From contig CAZGIW010000003.1 in NCBI GenBank assembly GCA_964526285.1, positions 1 through 64,000 of the forward strand: a stretch of 64,000 nucleotides of DNA, given 5' to 3'. The translations under genes were made by a program, and so were the position numbers. The notes beneath the pieces were generated by a model. The model ran no database searches and was not told the origin of the DNA. It saw nothing but the letters and a program-made list of their open reading frames with translations. Each line of letters begins with the position of its first letter. Positions within the stretch are counted from its first letter, which is position 1. Below, piece after piece: positions 24,711 through 34,187 of the stretch. The DNA is from CAYMAZ01 sp964526285. GTDB lineage: Bacteria > Bacteroidota > Bacteroidia > Bacteroidales > DTU049.

Positions 24711-26381
24711 TTACTGTTCCGAAGATAAAATAATTGTCTTTTCCATACGACTGACCAGTCCATTTTCGTTGGAAGCTGAGCAAATAACCTTATGAACCGG
24801 AGCGTTGGCAAACCAAACAACACCGATACGATTGTTTTTGTTATAGGTTTTAATAATTTTTCCTCCTTCCACTTCCCAGTTGGCACGAATGTTTCCTTTT
24901 CCGGTCACTTCAAACAACGCGATTTTGTCTTGGGAGGAATACACTGTTTTTCCACGCATGACAGTGCTGTCTGCACTGATAATTTCAAACATAAATCCAC
25001 ACATGTTATCCAGAATTACATTCATGTTTTCGTTGAGAGTATTGCCTGGTCCACACTGCGGGTCATGATCTGCCCCCGGAAACAATACCAGCCGGCTGTC
25101 ATGTCCAAGTCTTTGCATGTGTTCATGAATGGATACTGAACCATACACCTTTTTGCTGAAAAAAGAGGAAAACTCAGTGCCAACATTGGCAAAAGGATAT
25201 TGATGTCCTGCCGGCACAATTGCGTCAGCATCTCCATGAAATAACAGTACAGGGATATTTTCTTTTTTGCTGATAAGGGTTGTGTCAGTGAGAGCCCCCC
25301 ACATATTGACAACTCCCCTGATTCGGAATTTGTCCTTAAGGGAATTTCCACTGCAATCCAAACAACCCAGATCTTCCTGTAAATACAACCTGTTGCCCGA
25401 AACGCTTTGAAAAACTTCGTTTTGTTCCATAAATGCTGTTTTCAGTGCAATAAATCCACCGGCACTGTTGCCTCCAATAAAAATATATTCAGGGTCAATC
25501 CGATATTTCTCTGCGTTGTTTACCAGAAAACGTATTGCTGCACGGGCATCCTGAATTGCCCTGTACATACATCTTTCAAGGTACATATATCCGCCAGGCA
25601 CAAACATATATCCCATTCTGTAGTTGATTGAAGCCACAAGATAGCCCCTGCGAGCAAAATAATGCCCTGTTTCTCTCATTGTTGTTGTGTTTTTATCGCC
25701 AATAATAAAAGCACCACCGTGTATCATAACCAGTAAAGGACGCTTTTTAATTGTATCACCAACAGGACGATATAAATCAAGGGTCAGTGGTAATTCTGTC
25801 ATCAGAAAATTCTTTACCAGATTTTTTCCCACATCAAGTACAATTGATGGATAGCTTTCAGGCTCTATATCATCAACAGGTTTTGAAGTATAATAACCCT
25901 TTGCTTTTCCATATGTAATTTCCTGAACACCAACCTTTCGAAATCCAACTTCATTATATCTGGGCTTATGAACGCGAATTGATTTGTGTTTTTCTCTCAC
26001 AAGAACAAATTTTGAGGGATCTTTTTTGCTGCCAAAATGATAATATACTGTATCCAGATTCCCTGTTAAGATTCCTTTTGTCTTTAAAACTCCCTGTGTT
26101 TCTGTAAAATGTAATATTGTTTTATCTTTTACTGGTCTCCCGGTAAAAGGATGTCTTTCAACTATCGCTTCTCCTTTGTAAATAAAGTATTCTCCTGAGA
26201 TAACAGAATCTGCCCTGTGAAAAACCAGATACATGGTTTCTCCACCCGGTAATGATGTAGAATAATATTCATACAGAACTATTCCGGTATAATCATACTG
26301 AAGTTTTTTACATTTGCAGGCTATAAAAAACAAAAGAACAACAAGCCCTGCGTATAAAACTGTGAAATGAATTTTTTTCAT
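24711..26381 (-). CDS. Lipoprotein alpha/beta-hydrolase (esterase-like)
   Basis: The product has 556 residues. The ATG at 26381 starts a lipoprotein signal ending at FFIAC; the longer ORF uses GTG. An N-terminal ~150-residue beta domain precedes an alpha/beta hydrolase of the carboxylesterase/BD-FAE type. That domain has oxyanion motif HGGAFIIGD, nucleophile elbow GGNSAGG, VLLFHGDADAIVP with the Asp, and PGADHDPQ with the His. The last ~90 residues form a PKD/Ig-like domain (ANWEVEGGKIIKTYNKNN). Substrates could be acetylated glycans or small esters, which is an inference. No clear -7 element is visible; TATTTTTA occurs upstream twice. Confidence 0.78.
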   Translation of the reverse strand: MKKIHFTVLYAGLVVLLFFIACKCKKLQYDYTGIVLYEYYSTSLPGGETMYLVFHRADSVISGEYFIYKGEAIVERHPFTGRPVKDKTILHFTETQGVLKTKGILTGNLDTVYYHFGSKKDPSKFVLVREKHKSIRVHKPRYNEVGFRKVGVQEITYGKAKGYYTSKPVDDIEPESYPSIVLDVGKNLVKNFLMTELPLTLDLYRPVGDTIKKRPLLVMIHGGAFIIGDKNTTTMRETGHYFARRGYLVASINYRMGYMFVPGGYMYLERCMYRAIQDARAAIRFLVNNAEKYRIDPEYIFIGGNSAGGFIALKTAFMEQNEVFQSVSGNRLYLQEDLGCLDCSGNSLKDKFRIRGVVNMWGALTDTTLISKKENIPVLLFHGDADAIVPAGHQYPFANVGTEFSSFFSKKVYGSVSIHEHMQRLGHDSRLVLFPGADHDPQCGPGNTLNENMNVILDNMCGFMFEIISADSTVMRGKTVYSSQDKIALFEVTGKGNIRANWEVEGGKIIKTYNKNNRIGVVWFANAPVHKVICSASNENGLVSRMEKTIILSSEQ

Positions 26382-26439
26382 ATTGTAGTTTTCCACTGTA
26401 AAAATACGTAAAAATATTGCCCGTTTGAAAATCTCTGTT

Positions 26440-26447
26440 TATTTTTG
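26440..26447 (+). promoter_or_regulatory. -7 promoter element for the DHODH-like gene
   Basis: TATTTTTG ends 31 bp before the ATG at 26479. Confidence 0.55.
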
Positions 26448-26478
26448 CCCTGTTTTTTAATTTTAAAACCAAAAACAC

Positions 26479-27465
26479 ATGAGTTTATTGCATACAACCT
26501 ATATGGGTTTGAAGCTAAAATCACCCATTATTGCCGGAAGTTCTGGCATGACAAAATCAATTGATAATCTGATTGAAGCAGAAAAAAACGGAGCAGGCGC
26601 TGTTGTGCTCAAGTCATTATTTGAAGAACAACTCAATAATGAAATGAATGTCAACCTTGCTCAGGGACATGATGACTATGCATATCCTGAAGCATTTGAC
26701 TATATCAGCAACTTCACAAAATCCTCTGCTGTGGATGAATATCTTACTTTGATTGAAGAAGCCAAAAAGAAATTAACAATACCTGTCGTTGCAAGTATTA
26801 ACTGTGTTTCGAATACCGACTGGATTGAATATGCCAAAAAGTTTGAAACTGCAGGTGCCGACGCACTGGAACTCAACCTTTTTATTTTGCCATCTGATTT
26901 TACCAGAACGGCTGAAGACATAGAAAAAACGTATATTTCAATCATTGAAAACGTACTGAAACATGTGAAAATACCTGTGGCAGTCAAAATTGGAGAATAT
27001 TTTACAAGTCTTGCAAAAACTGTCGTCACATTGTCCTGGACAGGAGTAAAGGGTATTGTTTTGTTTAACAGAACATATTCACCCGATATTGATATCAACA
27101 CAATGCAGGTAACATCAACTAATGTTTTCAGCAATCCTGAAGAAGTGGCTCATCCCATGAGATGGATTGCACTGCTATCAGACAAAGCCCATTGCGATTT
27201 GGCAGGTTCAACCGGTGTTCACAATGGTGAATCTGCTGTAAAACTTCTGCTTGCAGGTGCTTCTGCTGTTCAGGTTTGCAGCATTCTTTACAAAAAGAAA
27301 TTCGCAGCCATTGCAGAAATCAACTCATTTATTGAAGACTGGATGAAAAAGAACAACTTCAGCTCCATTGAAGATTTTAAAGGAAAAATGAGTTTAAAAA
27401 ATATTGCAAATCCTGCTGCCTATGAACGTGTGCAGTTTATGAAGTATTTTGCAGGAATTGAATAG
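26479..27465 (+). CDS. Dihydroorotate dehydrogenase-like TIM-barrel flavoprotein
   Basis: This cytoplasmic protein of 328 residues has the DHODH fold. Visible features are the N-terminal YMGLKLKSPIIAGSSGMT, VASINCVSNTDWIEYAK, the phosphate-loop region GVKGIVLFNR and the FMN-binding LAGSTGVHNGESAVKLLLAGASAVQVCS. The NxSCPN-type motif of true PyrD proteins is replaced by ELNLFI. It therefore belongs to the DHODH-like paralogue group and orotate production is not assured. It has its own promoter. Confidence 0.82.
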   Translation: MSLLHTTYMGLKLKSPIIAGSSGMTKSIDNLIEAEKNGAGAVVLKSLFEEQLNNEMNVNLAQGHDDYAYPEAFDYISNFTKSSAVDEYLTLIEEAKKKLTIPVVASINCVSNTDWIEYAKKFETAGADALELNLFILPSDFTRTAEDIEKTYISIIENVLKHVKIPVAVKIGEYFTSLAKTVVTLSWTGVKGIVLFNRTYSPDIDINTMQVTSTNVFSNPEEVAHPMRWIALLSDKAHCDLAGSTGVHNGESAVKLLLAGASAVQVCSILYKKKFAAIAEINSFIEDWMKKNNFSSIEDFKGKMSLKNIANPAAYERVQFMKYFAGIE

Positions 27466-27497
27466 CGGCCGACTTCCTCTGCCTTCATTTTTTCTGT

Positions 27498-28511
27498 TTA
27501 TTCAAACACAAGATCTTTTTTCATTTCCTTGTCAAATAATAACCAGAACAAAAATCTGAAACCACGAAATTCACCATACTCGTCGTATGATACTGAAGAA
27601 GGACTCACGGCAATCACTTTTTTGGAAAACTGCAAAGATTGTTTGTCAATTGTCCATTGCTCAACAAACTTAAGCCGTGTAATTTGGTTCCTGTCAAGCT
27701 TAAAAACGACAACACTGTCTTTTGCAATATCCGGATTCTCTTCGGAAAACACACTTATTGTATCTTTTCTTTCTATAATCTGCTCAAATTCAGCATCCTG
27801 CATCTCGTTGAAAAAATAATCATACACCGGAGTTCTCTTTTCTATGCCCGCATCAATAATTGAATTCACAATTTGCAATTTGAGAGCAGGCTCAATATTG
27901 CAAAAATAAAATGGGAGTTTCTCTCCGTAACATTCTTCTATGAATGGGAAAGTGTTGTCAACAAATACATCAAATGCTATTTTTTCAGCAACAATCATCT
28001 GATCGTCTCCCCCTTTTTCTTCAGAAGGATAAATCCAGAACAAGGGATACACTTCGGAAACCGGACTTCCGTCAATAAACTGATGTCTGTGAAAATACAA
28101 AGGACAAAAAGCAATAACTTCTTTTTCAAATTCGCCGGTACCTGAATTCACTTTCCAGGATTCACGAAAACGGATGCCGTTCAATGATTCAGCATTCAGG
28201 ATAATTGTCACCTCTGAAGTATCTTCAACAAGAACAAGAGTAAGCAAATAATCAATATCTGAAGCATTAATTTTATTTCCGTCCACATCTTCAATTGTAA
28301 ATTTTCCGCTTCTGGCATTATCCAGAATTAAGTTAAAGAAATCTATCCTCTGAAATCCCTCCATATGGTCAAACCATGAATAGTTGGAACCATGATTGTT
28401 TATCAATACATCGTATTCTATTTTTGGCAATTCAATAATATCATACTTTTTTTTACAGGACACAAAGGCCATTGTTACCAATAACATTACAAACAAAGTT
28501 CTTGTTTTCAT
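27498..28511 (-). CDS. Lipoprotein of unknown function
   Basis: The product has 337 residues with a lipoprotein signal ending at AFVSC (Cys20) followed by KKK. The mature part shows two similar halves: each has an SEVTIILNAESLNGIRFRESW-like or SVVVFKLDRNQITRLKFVEQW-like segment followed by KEVIAFCPL or KKVIAVSPS. It thus looks like a duplicated ~150-residue domain resembling GldM/GldN-associated or gliding-type repeats only loosely. I do not recognise a family. It is monocistronic. Confidence 0.6.
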   Translation of the reverse strand: MKTRTLFVMLLVTMAFVSCKKKYDIIELPKIEYDVLINNHGSNYSWFDHMEGFQRIDFFNLILDNARSGKFTIEDVDGNKINASDIDYLLTLVLVEDTSEVTIILNAESLNGIRFRESWKVNSGTGEFEKEVIAFCPLYFHRHQFIDGSPVSEVYPLFWIYPSEEKGGDDQMIVAEKIAFDVFVDNTFPFIEECYGEKLPFYFCNIEPALKLQIVNSIIDAGIEKRTPVYDYFFNEMQDAEFEQIIERKDTISVFSEENPDIAKDSVVVFKLDRNQITRLKFVEQWTIDKQSLQFSKKVIAVSPSSVSYDEYGEFRGFRFLFWLLFDKEMKKDLVFE

Positions 28512-28530
28512 AGGATTTTGTTTTTGTTTA

Positions 28531-28538
28531 CAAATTTA
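28531..28538 (-). promoter_or_regulatory. -7 promoter element for the lipoprotein at 27498-28511
   Basis: The minus strand reads TAAATTTG, 20 bp before the ATG at 28511. Confidence 0.5.
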
Positions 28539-28675
28539 ACAAGTATTTTTAATTGTTCACCAAATAACATGAAAATAATCGTAGTTTTTTAGGCAATAAA
28601 AGCAAAAACACGTACAATTTTCAGTTTTATGTCTAATTGTATATGGGTTTTCATGTAAATTAAAAAAAAACTTTA

Positions 28676-28683
28676 TACTTTTG
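28676..28683 (+). promoter_or_regulatory. -7 promoter element for the CUB protein
   Basis: TACTTTTG ends 29 bp before the ATG at 28713. Confidence 0.6.
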
Positions 28684-28712
28684 TCATCTAAAAAATTAAA
28701 AACTCAATTATT

Positions 28713-30794
28713 ATGAACAAAAATTTACCAAAAGAAAAGAAAAAAGACCTTGCAAGTCCTAGAAGCATTGTTTTTTTTGCAGCGTTGCTTTTTGCTGTGA
28801 TGTTTTTCACAGTGAAAACATCCAATGCCCAAACCTGTGATTACAATGTTCCTTTTTCAGGAAACAACTCAATTACTGCCTCTTCGGGGTTTATCTGTGA
28901 TCATGCTGGTTTTGGCGTTAATTATTCCGATAATGCAAATGGATATACAATCATTAATCCTGTTGTACCAACACACTATGTTCGTTTAAACTTCACTCAT
29001 TTTGAGCTTGAAGGTTGCTGTGATTATGTTACTGTTTATGATGGGGCTGGCTTGTCAGGTACTGTTTTATTTAGTGGGTTCGGCACAACCATGCCTCCTG
29101 AGCTTACATCATCTACTGGCCCGCTAACAATTTCATTTACCTCTGATTATAGTGTTGTTTATCCTGGTTTCAGGGCAGAAATTTCAAATATTATATGTGT
29201 TGATTTTCTGGAAACTGAGAGTGGAGTAATTTGTGATAATGAAACATTCAACTGGAGAGGTAATGTTTATTCTACAACCGGTATTTATTATGACAGTTTG
29301 GTCTCTGTTTTGGGCTGTGACAGTGTTTACAGGTTAAACCTGACTGTTAACCCAACTCCCGATGCTCCTATTAATATTTCTGCCACACCTTCAACACTTT
29401 GTTATGGTAGCACAACTACACTTAGTGCAACAGCCACAACTGATTCAGTGTATTGGTACACTCAGGCAACCGGAGGAGTTGATATAGGTGCAAGTGCTAG
29501 CGGCGCAGGTTTTGTTGTAACTCCTGACTCAACAACCACATATTATGCTGAAGCATATAGTTCTGGTTTAACTGTATCAAATATCCTGGTTCTTGACGTA
29601 GAATGTAGCTCTTCTCACTGGCTTACTCCTTATGCTGATGCCCTGGACAGCCTTGGTTTAACTAATGTAAGTACTACTGATGAAGCAACATTTATTAATT
29701 ACCTGAATGACGGAACAATCTGGGATTTGGTTATTTATAATCAATATTTGGATGCGAGTTTGGGCTCTACTTTTCAAGATCTATATGATTATCTGGTTTC
29801 CGGAGGAAAGCTTATCTATTCAAGCTGGGATTTACAAACCACCGCAGCAGCCACAAATTTATATAATCAAATGGGTATATCTGCAAGCACAGAATATAGT
29901 GTTCCTCTTAACATGTATTGCTGGGATACAATACACCCCGTGTTTAGTTTCCCAAACACAATCCCAACTTCGCTTATCCCAACATTTGACCCTTGTAATT
30001 CAGACGGACAATTGCTTACCATTCTGCCCGGTGCAGAGGCTGTGGCAGGATATACTGCCTTAGAAACTCCCGGTCAGGCAGGAATTGTGGTAAATCAATC
30101 AGAATCAAGTATTTATATGGGACAAGTTCCTTTTGTTTTCTCATCAACTGATCTCATTGAACTTCTTGAAAATCAAATTCATTTTCTTCTTTATAGCTCA
30201 ATGTGTCCCTCAGCTACACGCACCCCTGTCACTGTTACAGTGAATCAATTACCTGCTGCAGCAGGAACAATTTCAGGCTCAGATTTTGTCTGTCAGGGAG
30301 CAACGGCCGTGCCATACAATGTACCTGCAATTGCAAATGCAGTAGATTATGTATGGGAATTTTCGGGAACAGGAGCAACCATAAATGGAACAACCTCCAA
30401 TGTCACCATTGATTTTGATGCAGTTGCTACATCAGGAAATCTTACTGTAAAAGGTTCAAATACTTGCGGAGAAGGTGTTGTTTCTGCTGATTTCGCAATA
30501 ACTCTTGATCCCTGCTCAGGAATTGATGAAGAGAATGCAGACATCAAGGTTGAAATTATCCCCAATCCAAGCGACGGGCAGTTTTCTTGTTTGATAAATA
30601 CTGACAAAACACAGCTCTGCAAACTTAACATTAATGATATAAACGGAAAAACTGTGTGGTCAGAAGAGCTGACTATTCAGGCCGGAGCCAACAAAATTGA
30701 ACTGAATATGGTTCACCTTGCAAACGGAACATATTTCCTGAGCGGGCAGACTGAAGCCTATTTTTTCAAAAAAGTTCTCGTCATTAAAAAATAA
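28713..30794 (+). CDS. Secreted CUB and Ig-like domain protein with T9SS sorting domain
   Basis: The protein has 693 residues. The signal peptide has an unusually long basic n-region (first ~17 residues rich in Lys) before the hydrophobic core and SNAQT. A CUB domain (~residues 43-155, with YVTVYDGAGLSG) follows. Next come a short domain with two Cys (ICDNETFNWRGNVY), an Ig-like module (PSTLCYGSTTTLSATATT), a flavodoxin-like or ThuA-like alpha/beta segment (~295-500) and another Ig/PKD-like module. The last ~75 residues (IIPNPSDGQFSCLI ... GTYFLSGQTEAYFFKKVL) are a T9SS type A domain. It is a predicted cell-surface protein with adhesive domains. Confidence 0.82.
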   Translation: MNKNLPKEKKKDLASPRSIVFFAALLFAVMFFTVKTSNAQTCDYNVPFSGNNSITASSGFICDHAGFGVNYSDNANGYTIINPVVPTHYVRLNFTHFELEGCCDYVTVYDGAGLSGTVLFSGFGTTMPPELTSSTGPLTISFTSDYSVVYPGFRAEISNIICVDFLETESGVICDNETFNWRGNVYSTTGIYYDSLVSVLGCDSVYRLNLTVNPTPDAPINISATPSTLCYGSTTTLSATATTDSVYWYTQATGGVDIGASASGAGFVVTPDSTTTYYAEAYSSGLTVSNILVLDVECSSSHWLTPYADALDSLGLTNVSTTDEATFINYLNDGTIWDLVIYNQYLDASLGSTFQDLYDYLVSGGKLIYSSWDLQTTAAATNLYNQMGISASTEYSVPLNMYCWDTIHPVFSFPNTIPTSLIPTFDPCNSDGQLLTILPGAEAVAGYTALETPGQAGIVVNQSESSIYMGQVPFVFSSTDLIELLENQIHFLLYSSMCPSATRTPVTVTVNQLPAAAGTISGSDFVCQGATAVPYNVPAIANAVDYVWEFSGTGATINGTTSNVTIDFDAVATSGNLTVKGSNTCGEGVVSADFAITLDPCSGIDEENADIKVEIIPNPSDGQFSCLINTDKTQLCKLNINDINGKTVWSEELTIQAGANKIELNMVHLANGTYFLSGQTEAYFFKKVLVIKK

Positions 30795-30825
30795 TACAGA
30801 TAAAGCTCAATCTTTTTTTGTGTTT

Positions 30826-30860
30826 AAAAAGAATCCCGTATGCTGCACGGGATTCTTTTT
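30826..30860 (+). terminator. Rho-independent terminator of the CUB gene
   Basis: GAATCCCGT / ACGGGATTC with a 7-nt loop is flanked by A5 and T5, 31 bp past the stop. Confidence 0.88.
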
Positions 30861-30929
30861 CTTTACACATTTATTGATGTCTATAATAATCTCATATGAT
30901 GATTTCAATGATTATCAGTAAAAAAAAAT

Positions 30930-30937
30930 TACATTTG
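30930..30937 (+). promoter_or_regulatory. -7 promoter element for the PAP2 fusion gene
   Basis: TACATTTG ends 17 bp before the ATG at 30955. Confidence 0.6.
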
Positions 30938-30954
30938 CAAAATAAGTTTCTGCA

Positions 30955-32757
30955 ATGATTATCCTGAGTTTTATTTCCCTACTCAAAGAAATTGACGCTA
31001 AACTGCTGCTGTTTATCAATGGTGCACATTCTGATTTTGCTGATGTGCTGATGTTTGGAGTCAGCAATAAATACACCTGGATTCCCCTGTATTTACTTAT
31101 ACTATGGCTGGTGTGGAAGCATTACGGAAAAAAAGGAATCTGGGTTGTTCTGTCATTTGCACTGGCAGTGACTTTGGCCGACCAGATTTCGGTGCATCTT
31201 TTTAAGAATGTGTTTCAGCGCTATCGGCCATGCCATAATCTCGACCTACAGGGACTTCTGCATCTGGTGAACGGAAAATGCGGAGGCAAATTTGGTTTTG
31301 TCTCATCTCATGCAGCAAATACAGCAGCAGTGGCAACAGTTGGCATATTCTTCTTTCGCAAACATGCGAAGTGGATTGTATGGGTGCTGTTAGGCTATAC
31401 ACTGCTCAACTGTTATTCAAGAGTGTATATGGGCGTGCATTATCCTTCTGATGTGGTGGGCGGTTTTTTTCTAGGTGTAGCAGGCGGATTGATAGCCTCA
31501 ATTATTGTTACATTCGTTGGAAAAATGAAGAAAAATATATTTGCAACAATAGTGTTGGTTTTTATTGGCTTAAATGCCCAACCTCAGCAGTATGGTTGCA
31601 CTGACCCGATTGCCTTGAACTTTGATTCACTGGCAACACATAACGATGGATCATGTGAGTATGAAGCATCTTCTGTAACTCCAAGTGAGTCGATAAGTTT
31701 GCCATCTGTTATGCAGGAAACTTCAGGATTGATGTATTTTAACAACACTTTTTGGACCCATAACGACGATACAGACACACACCTGTATTCTTTTCAAACT
31801 ACAAATACTGATGATTATGTTGAATACCTGCTTCAGAATGTGATAAATATTGACTGGGAAGAAATTACCCAAGATAGCAATTATGTTTATTTGGGAGATG
31901 TGGGGAATAACAGTAATGGAAACAGAACAGACTTGAAAATCCTAAGAATCGAAAAACAGTCTTTGCTAAATCATACTCCTGTTGTTGATACTATTTCCTT
32001 TTTTTATTCTGATCAGTCAGATTTTTCAGGAAGTGGTTCCAATAATACGGATTTTGATTGCGAAGCTTTCGTTGTGTTTGGTGACAGCATTTTTCTCTTT
32101 ACAAAACAATGGATAGGGGAAAAAACAAAAGTATATTCTTTTCCAAAAACCCCAGGCACTTATGAGGCTGTTCATATTGAAGAATATGATGTTCAGGGAC
32201 TTATCACCGGAGCTTGCTTCCATGAGGATAAAAACATAGTTGTTTTGTGTGGATATAGCCCCACCCTTGATCCTTTCATTTATATTCTCTATGATTTTCA
32301 AATGAATCGATTTTTTAGCGGAAATAAAAGAATGATTAGTTTGCAACTTCCTTTTCATCAAGTAGAGGCTATCACTTCTGAAGATTTTTATACATTTTAT
32401 GTCACAAATGAATATTTTTCTTTTGGAAGCATTACTACACATCAAAAAATTCATTGCCTTGATTTGGGTCCTTTCTTCAGTGACTATTTGGGGACATCCA
32501 ATATGAGAGAACCTGAATTGATACCTGAAAAAATTAGAGTGTTTCCCAATCCTGCCACTGATATACTGTATGTGGATATGCCAAAGGATGCAGGTGGTTT
32601 TGCCCACTTTGAAATTTTTGATTTGCAGGGCAGGTTGCTGGCAAAAGGCAGGCTGCATGGCAACAGCATTGATGTTTCAAGCTTGACGCAGGGCATGTAT
32701 ATCGTCACCCTAGAAACAGGTGGACAAAGACACAGCGTGAAATTGGAGAGGGAGTGA
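30955..32757 (+). CDS. PAP2 phosphatase fused to a secreted T9SS-type protein
   Basis: The single reading frame encodes 600 residues. Residues 1-~188 are a complete membrane PAP2 phosphatase with five to six helices and the three motifs KNVFQRYRP (KX6RP), FVSSHAANT and SRVYMGVHYPSD. At Met191 (base 31525) a second signal-peptide-like segment begins: MKKNIFATIVLVFIGLNAQ. It is followed by a GCTDP...DGSC motif, a beta-propeller-like region (~260-510) and a T9SS type A domain (VFPNPATDILYVD ... GMYIVTLETGG). Normally these are two genes. A lost stop codon, internal initiation or signal-peptidase cleavage could each reconcile this with two products. Confidence 0.8.
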   Translation: MIILSFISLLKEIDAKLLLFINGAHSDFADVLMFGVSNKYTWIPLYLLILWLVWKHYGKKGIWVVLSFALAVTLADQISVHLFKNVFQRYRPCHNLDLQGLLHLVNGKCGGKFGFVSSHAANTAAVATVGIFFFRKHAKWIVWVLLGYTLLNCYSRVYMGVHYPSDVVGGFFLGVAGGLIASIIVTFVGKMKKNIFATIVLVFIGLNAQPQQYGCTDPIALNFDSLATHNDGSCEYEASSVTPSESISLPSVMQETSGLMYFNNTFWTHNDDTDTHLYSFQTTNTDDYVEYLLQNVINIDWEEITQDSNYVYLGDVGNNSNGNRTDLKILRIEKQSLLNHTPVVDTISFFYSDQSDFSGSGSNNTDFDCEAFVVFGDSIFLFTKQWIGEKTKVYSFPKTPGTYEAVHIEEYDVQGLITGACFHEDKNIVVLCGYSPTLDPFIYILYDFQMNRFFSGNKRMISLQLPFHQVEAITSEDFYTFYVTNEYFSFGSITTHQKIHCLDLGPFFSDYLGTSNMREPELIPEKIRVFPNPATDILYVDMPKDAGGFAHFEIFDLQGRLLAKGRLHGNSIDVSSLTQGMYIVTLETGGQRHSVKLERE

Positions 32758-32759
32758 GC

Positions 32760-32820
32760 ATGCCCCGTTCAATATAAAAGGGTTTTCTTTTTTGAAAAAA
32801 GGACTAGAACGAAGGGGCAT
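32760..32820 (+). other. Hairpin between the PAP2 fusion and FISUMP genes
   Basis: ATGCCCC-GTTC near 32760 pairs with GAAC-gaa-GGGGCAT ending at 32820. A smaller inner stem, CTTTTTTGAAAAAAG, lies between. There is no clean T-tract after the outer stem, so termination is uncertain. Confidence 0.45.
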
Positions 32821-32839
32821 CACCCTTAGAAAAATATTG

Positions 32840-32847
32840 TACATTTG
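32840..32847 (+). promoter_or_regulatory. -7 promoter element for the FISUMP protein
   Basis: TACATTTG ends 16 bp before the ATG at 32864. This supports that start over the longer ORF beginning at 32792. Confidence 0.6.
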
Positions 32848-32863
32848 TTTCAAAATTGCCATT

Positions 32864-34177
32864 ATGAAAATCTTCAAATTTGTTTCTTGTTTTTTTATTC
32901 TGCTCCCCTCTTTTTTGTTTTCACAACAATATGAAGTCACATTCAGCGGTACAGGCTCTGCAACAATTGTAGATTCTGTCAGGGTGTATAATCTAAATCA
33001 GGGGACTTCACTTGTTATGCCCGGATACGACACACTGATACTCTCATCAACGGTGGGTTTATATCAGCATCACATACATAAAAACAGCATAAAGGTTTAC
33101 CCCAATCCGGTAGCTGAAAGAAGTACTTTTGAATTAGTATCCGTAAAGGAAGATAATTTCTTTATCAAAATCATTGATATTTCCGGTCGTGTGCACGCTT
33201 TTTTACAAATGAACTTATGTGCCGGTAAACATCTTTTAGAATTTGGAGGACTAAACTCTGGGGTTTATTTTTTAGTGATAAGTAGTTCTGAATATATCGG
33301 TTTTGAAAAATTTATTGTTTTTTCTGACAACAAGGGTGCTCCGTTTATTTATTACTCTGAAAAAGCAAATATCCCTCCTGCAAAAACCACAAAAACAATC
33401 CATCTTATGAATTATCAAACCGGCGATCGTATTCTTTTCAGGGGCATATCAGGCAATTATGCACGAATTGTTACCTTGATTGCCACACAGGATGAAACAG
33501 TGGATTTTCTTTTTCTGCCATGCACAGATGCTGACAATCATCATTATTCTATTGTGACAATTGGCACACAAACCTGGATGGCTGAAAATCTGAAAACCAC
33601 AAAATATAATGACGGAACACCAATTCCATATTGGGCTGGTGGAAATGGAATCACGACCCCTGCTCACACCTGGTACAACGGAAATCCATTTAGCGGTGAT
33701 TCATTGGGTTATATTGGACAATATGGAATGCTCTACAACTGGTATGCAGTTGATACAACAAGCAACGGAAATAAAAATCCATGTCCCAACGGATGGAGAA
33801 TTCCAACCAACAACGAATGGATTATATTGACCAATTATCTCATAGATAATGGATATAATTTCGACGGAACAACTTCTTTCAACAAAGTTGGAAAATCATT
33901 GGCTGCAACTACTACATGGGACAACCATTGGACAGCAGGCAATGTGGGAACCAATCCCCATCTCAACAACAGTACCGGTTTTTCCGGACTGGGAGCAGGC
34001 AGCAGAACTTCAACAGGAAGTTGTGAGTTTCTTGGCAACCGAACACGCTGGTGGACATCAACACAAACAACATCTCTTGAAGCATTCAGGTTGACTATAG
34101 CATATAATTCAAACCTGCTCTACAATGATTCCTTTTCTAAGGTTTTTGGGCACTCTGTTCGCTGTATTCTGGAATAG
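32864..34177 (+). CDS. Secreted protein with internal T9SS-like domain and C-terminal FISUMP domain
   Basis: The product has 437 residues with a signal peptide (MKIFKFVSCFFILLPSFLFS). Residues ~75-165 read as a T9SS type A-like module (KVYPNPVAERSTFELV ... GVYFLVISSSEYIGFEKF). It is internal, which is unusual. The C-terminal ~200 residues match the Fibrobacter succinogenes major paralogous (FISUMP) domain: IGTQTWMAENLKTTKYNDGT, YGMLYNWYAV, NGWRIPTNNEW, GAGSRTSTG, and the end FGHSVRCILE. It is probably exported to the surface. The ligand is unknown. Confidence 0.8.
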   Translation: MKIFKFVSCFFILLPSFLFSQQYEVTFSGTGSATIVDSVRVYNLNQGTSLVMPGYDTLILSSTVGLYQHHIHKNSIKVYPNPVAERSTFELVSVKEDNFFIKIIDISGRVHAFLQMNLCAGKHLLEFGGLNSGVYFLVISSSEYIGFEKFIVFSDNKGAPFIYYSEKANIPPAKTTKTIHLMNYQTGDRILFRGISGNYARIVTLIATQDETVDFLFLPCTDADNHHYSIVTIGTQTWMAENLKTTKYNDGTPIPYWAGGNGITTPAHTWYNGNPFSGDSLGYIGQYGMLYNWYAVDTTSNGNKNPCPNGWRIPTNNEWIILTNYLIDNGYNFDGTTSFNKVGKSLAATTTWDNHWTAGNVGTNPHLNNSTGFSGLGAGSRTSTGSCEFLGNRTRWWTSTQTTSLEAFRLTIAYNSNLLYNDSFSKVFGHSVRCILE

Positions 34178-34187
34178 TTCTTTCTAT

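Noticed and set aside
27529..28145. Plus-strand ORFs opposite the lipoprotein gene
   Set aside because: They are shadows of the minus-strand gene, which has a lipobox and a promoter.
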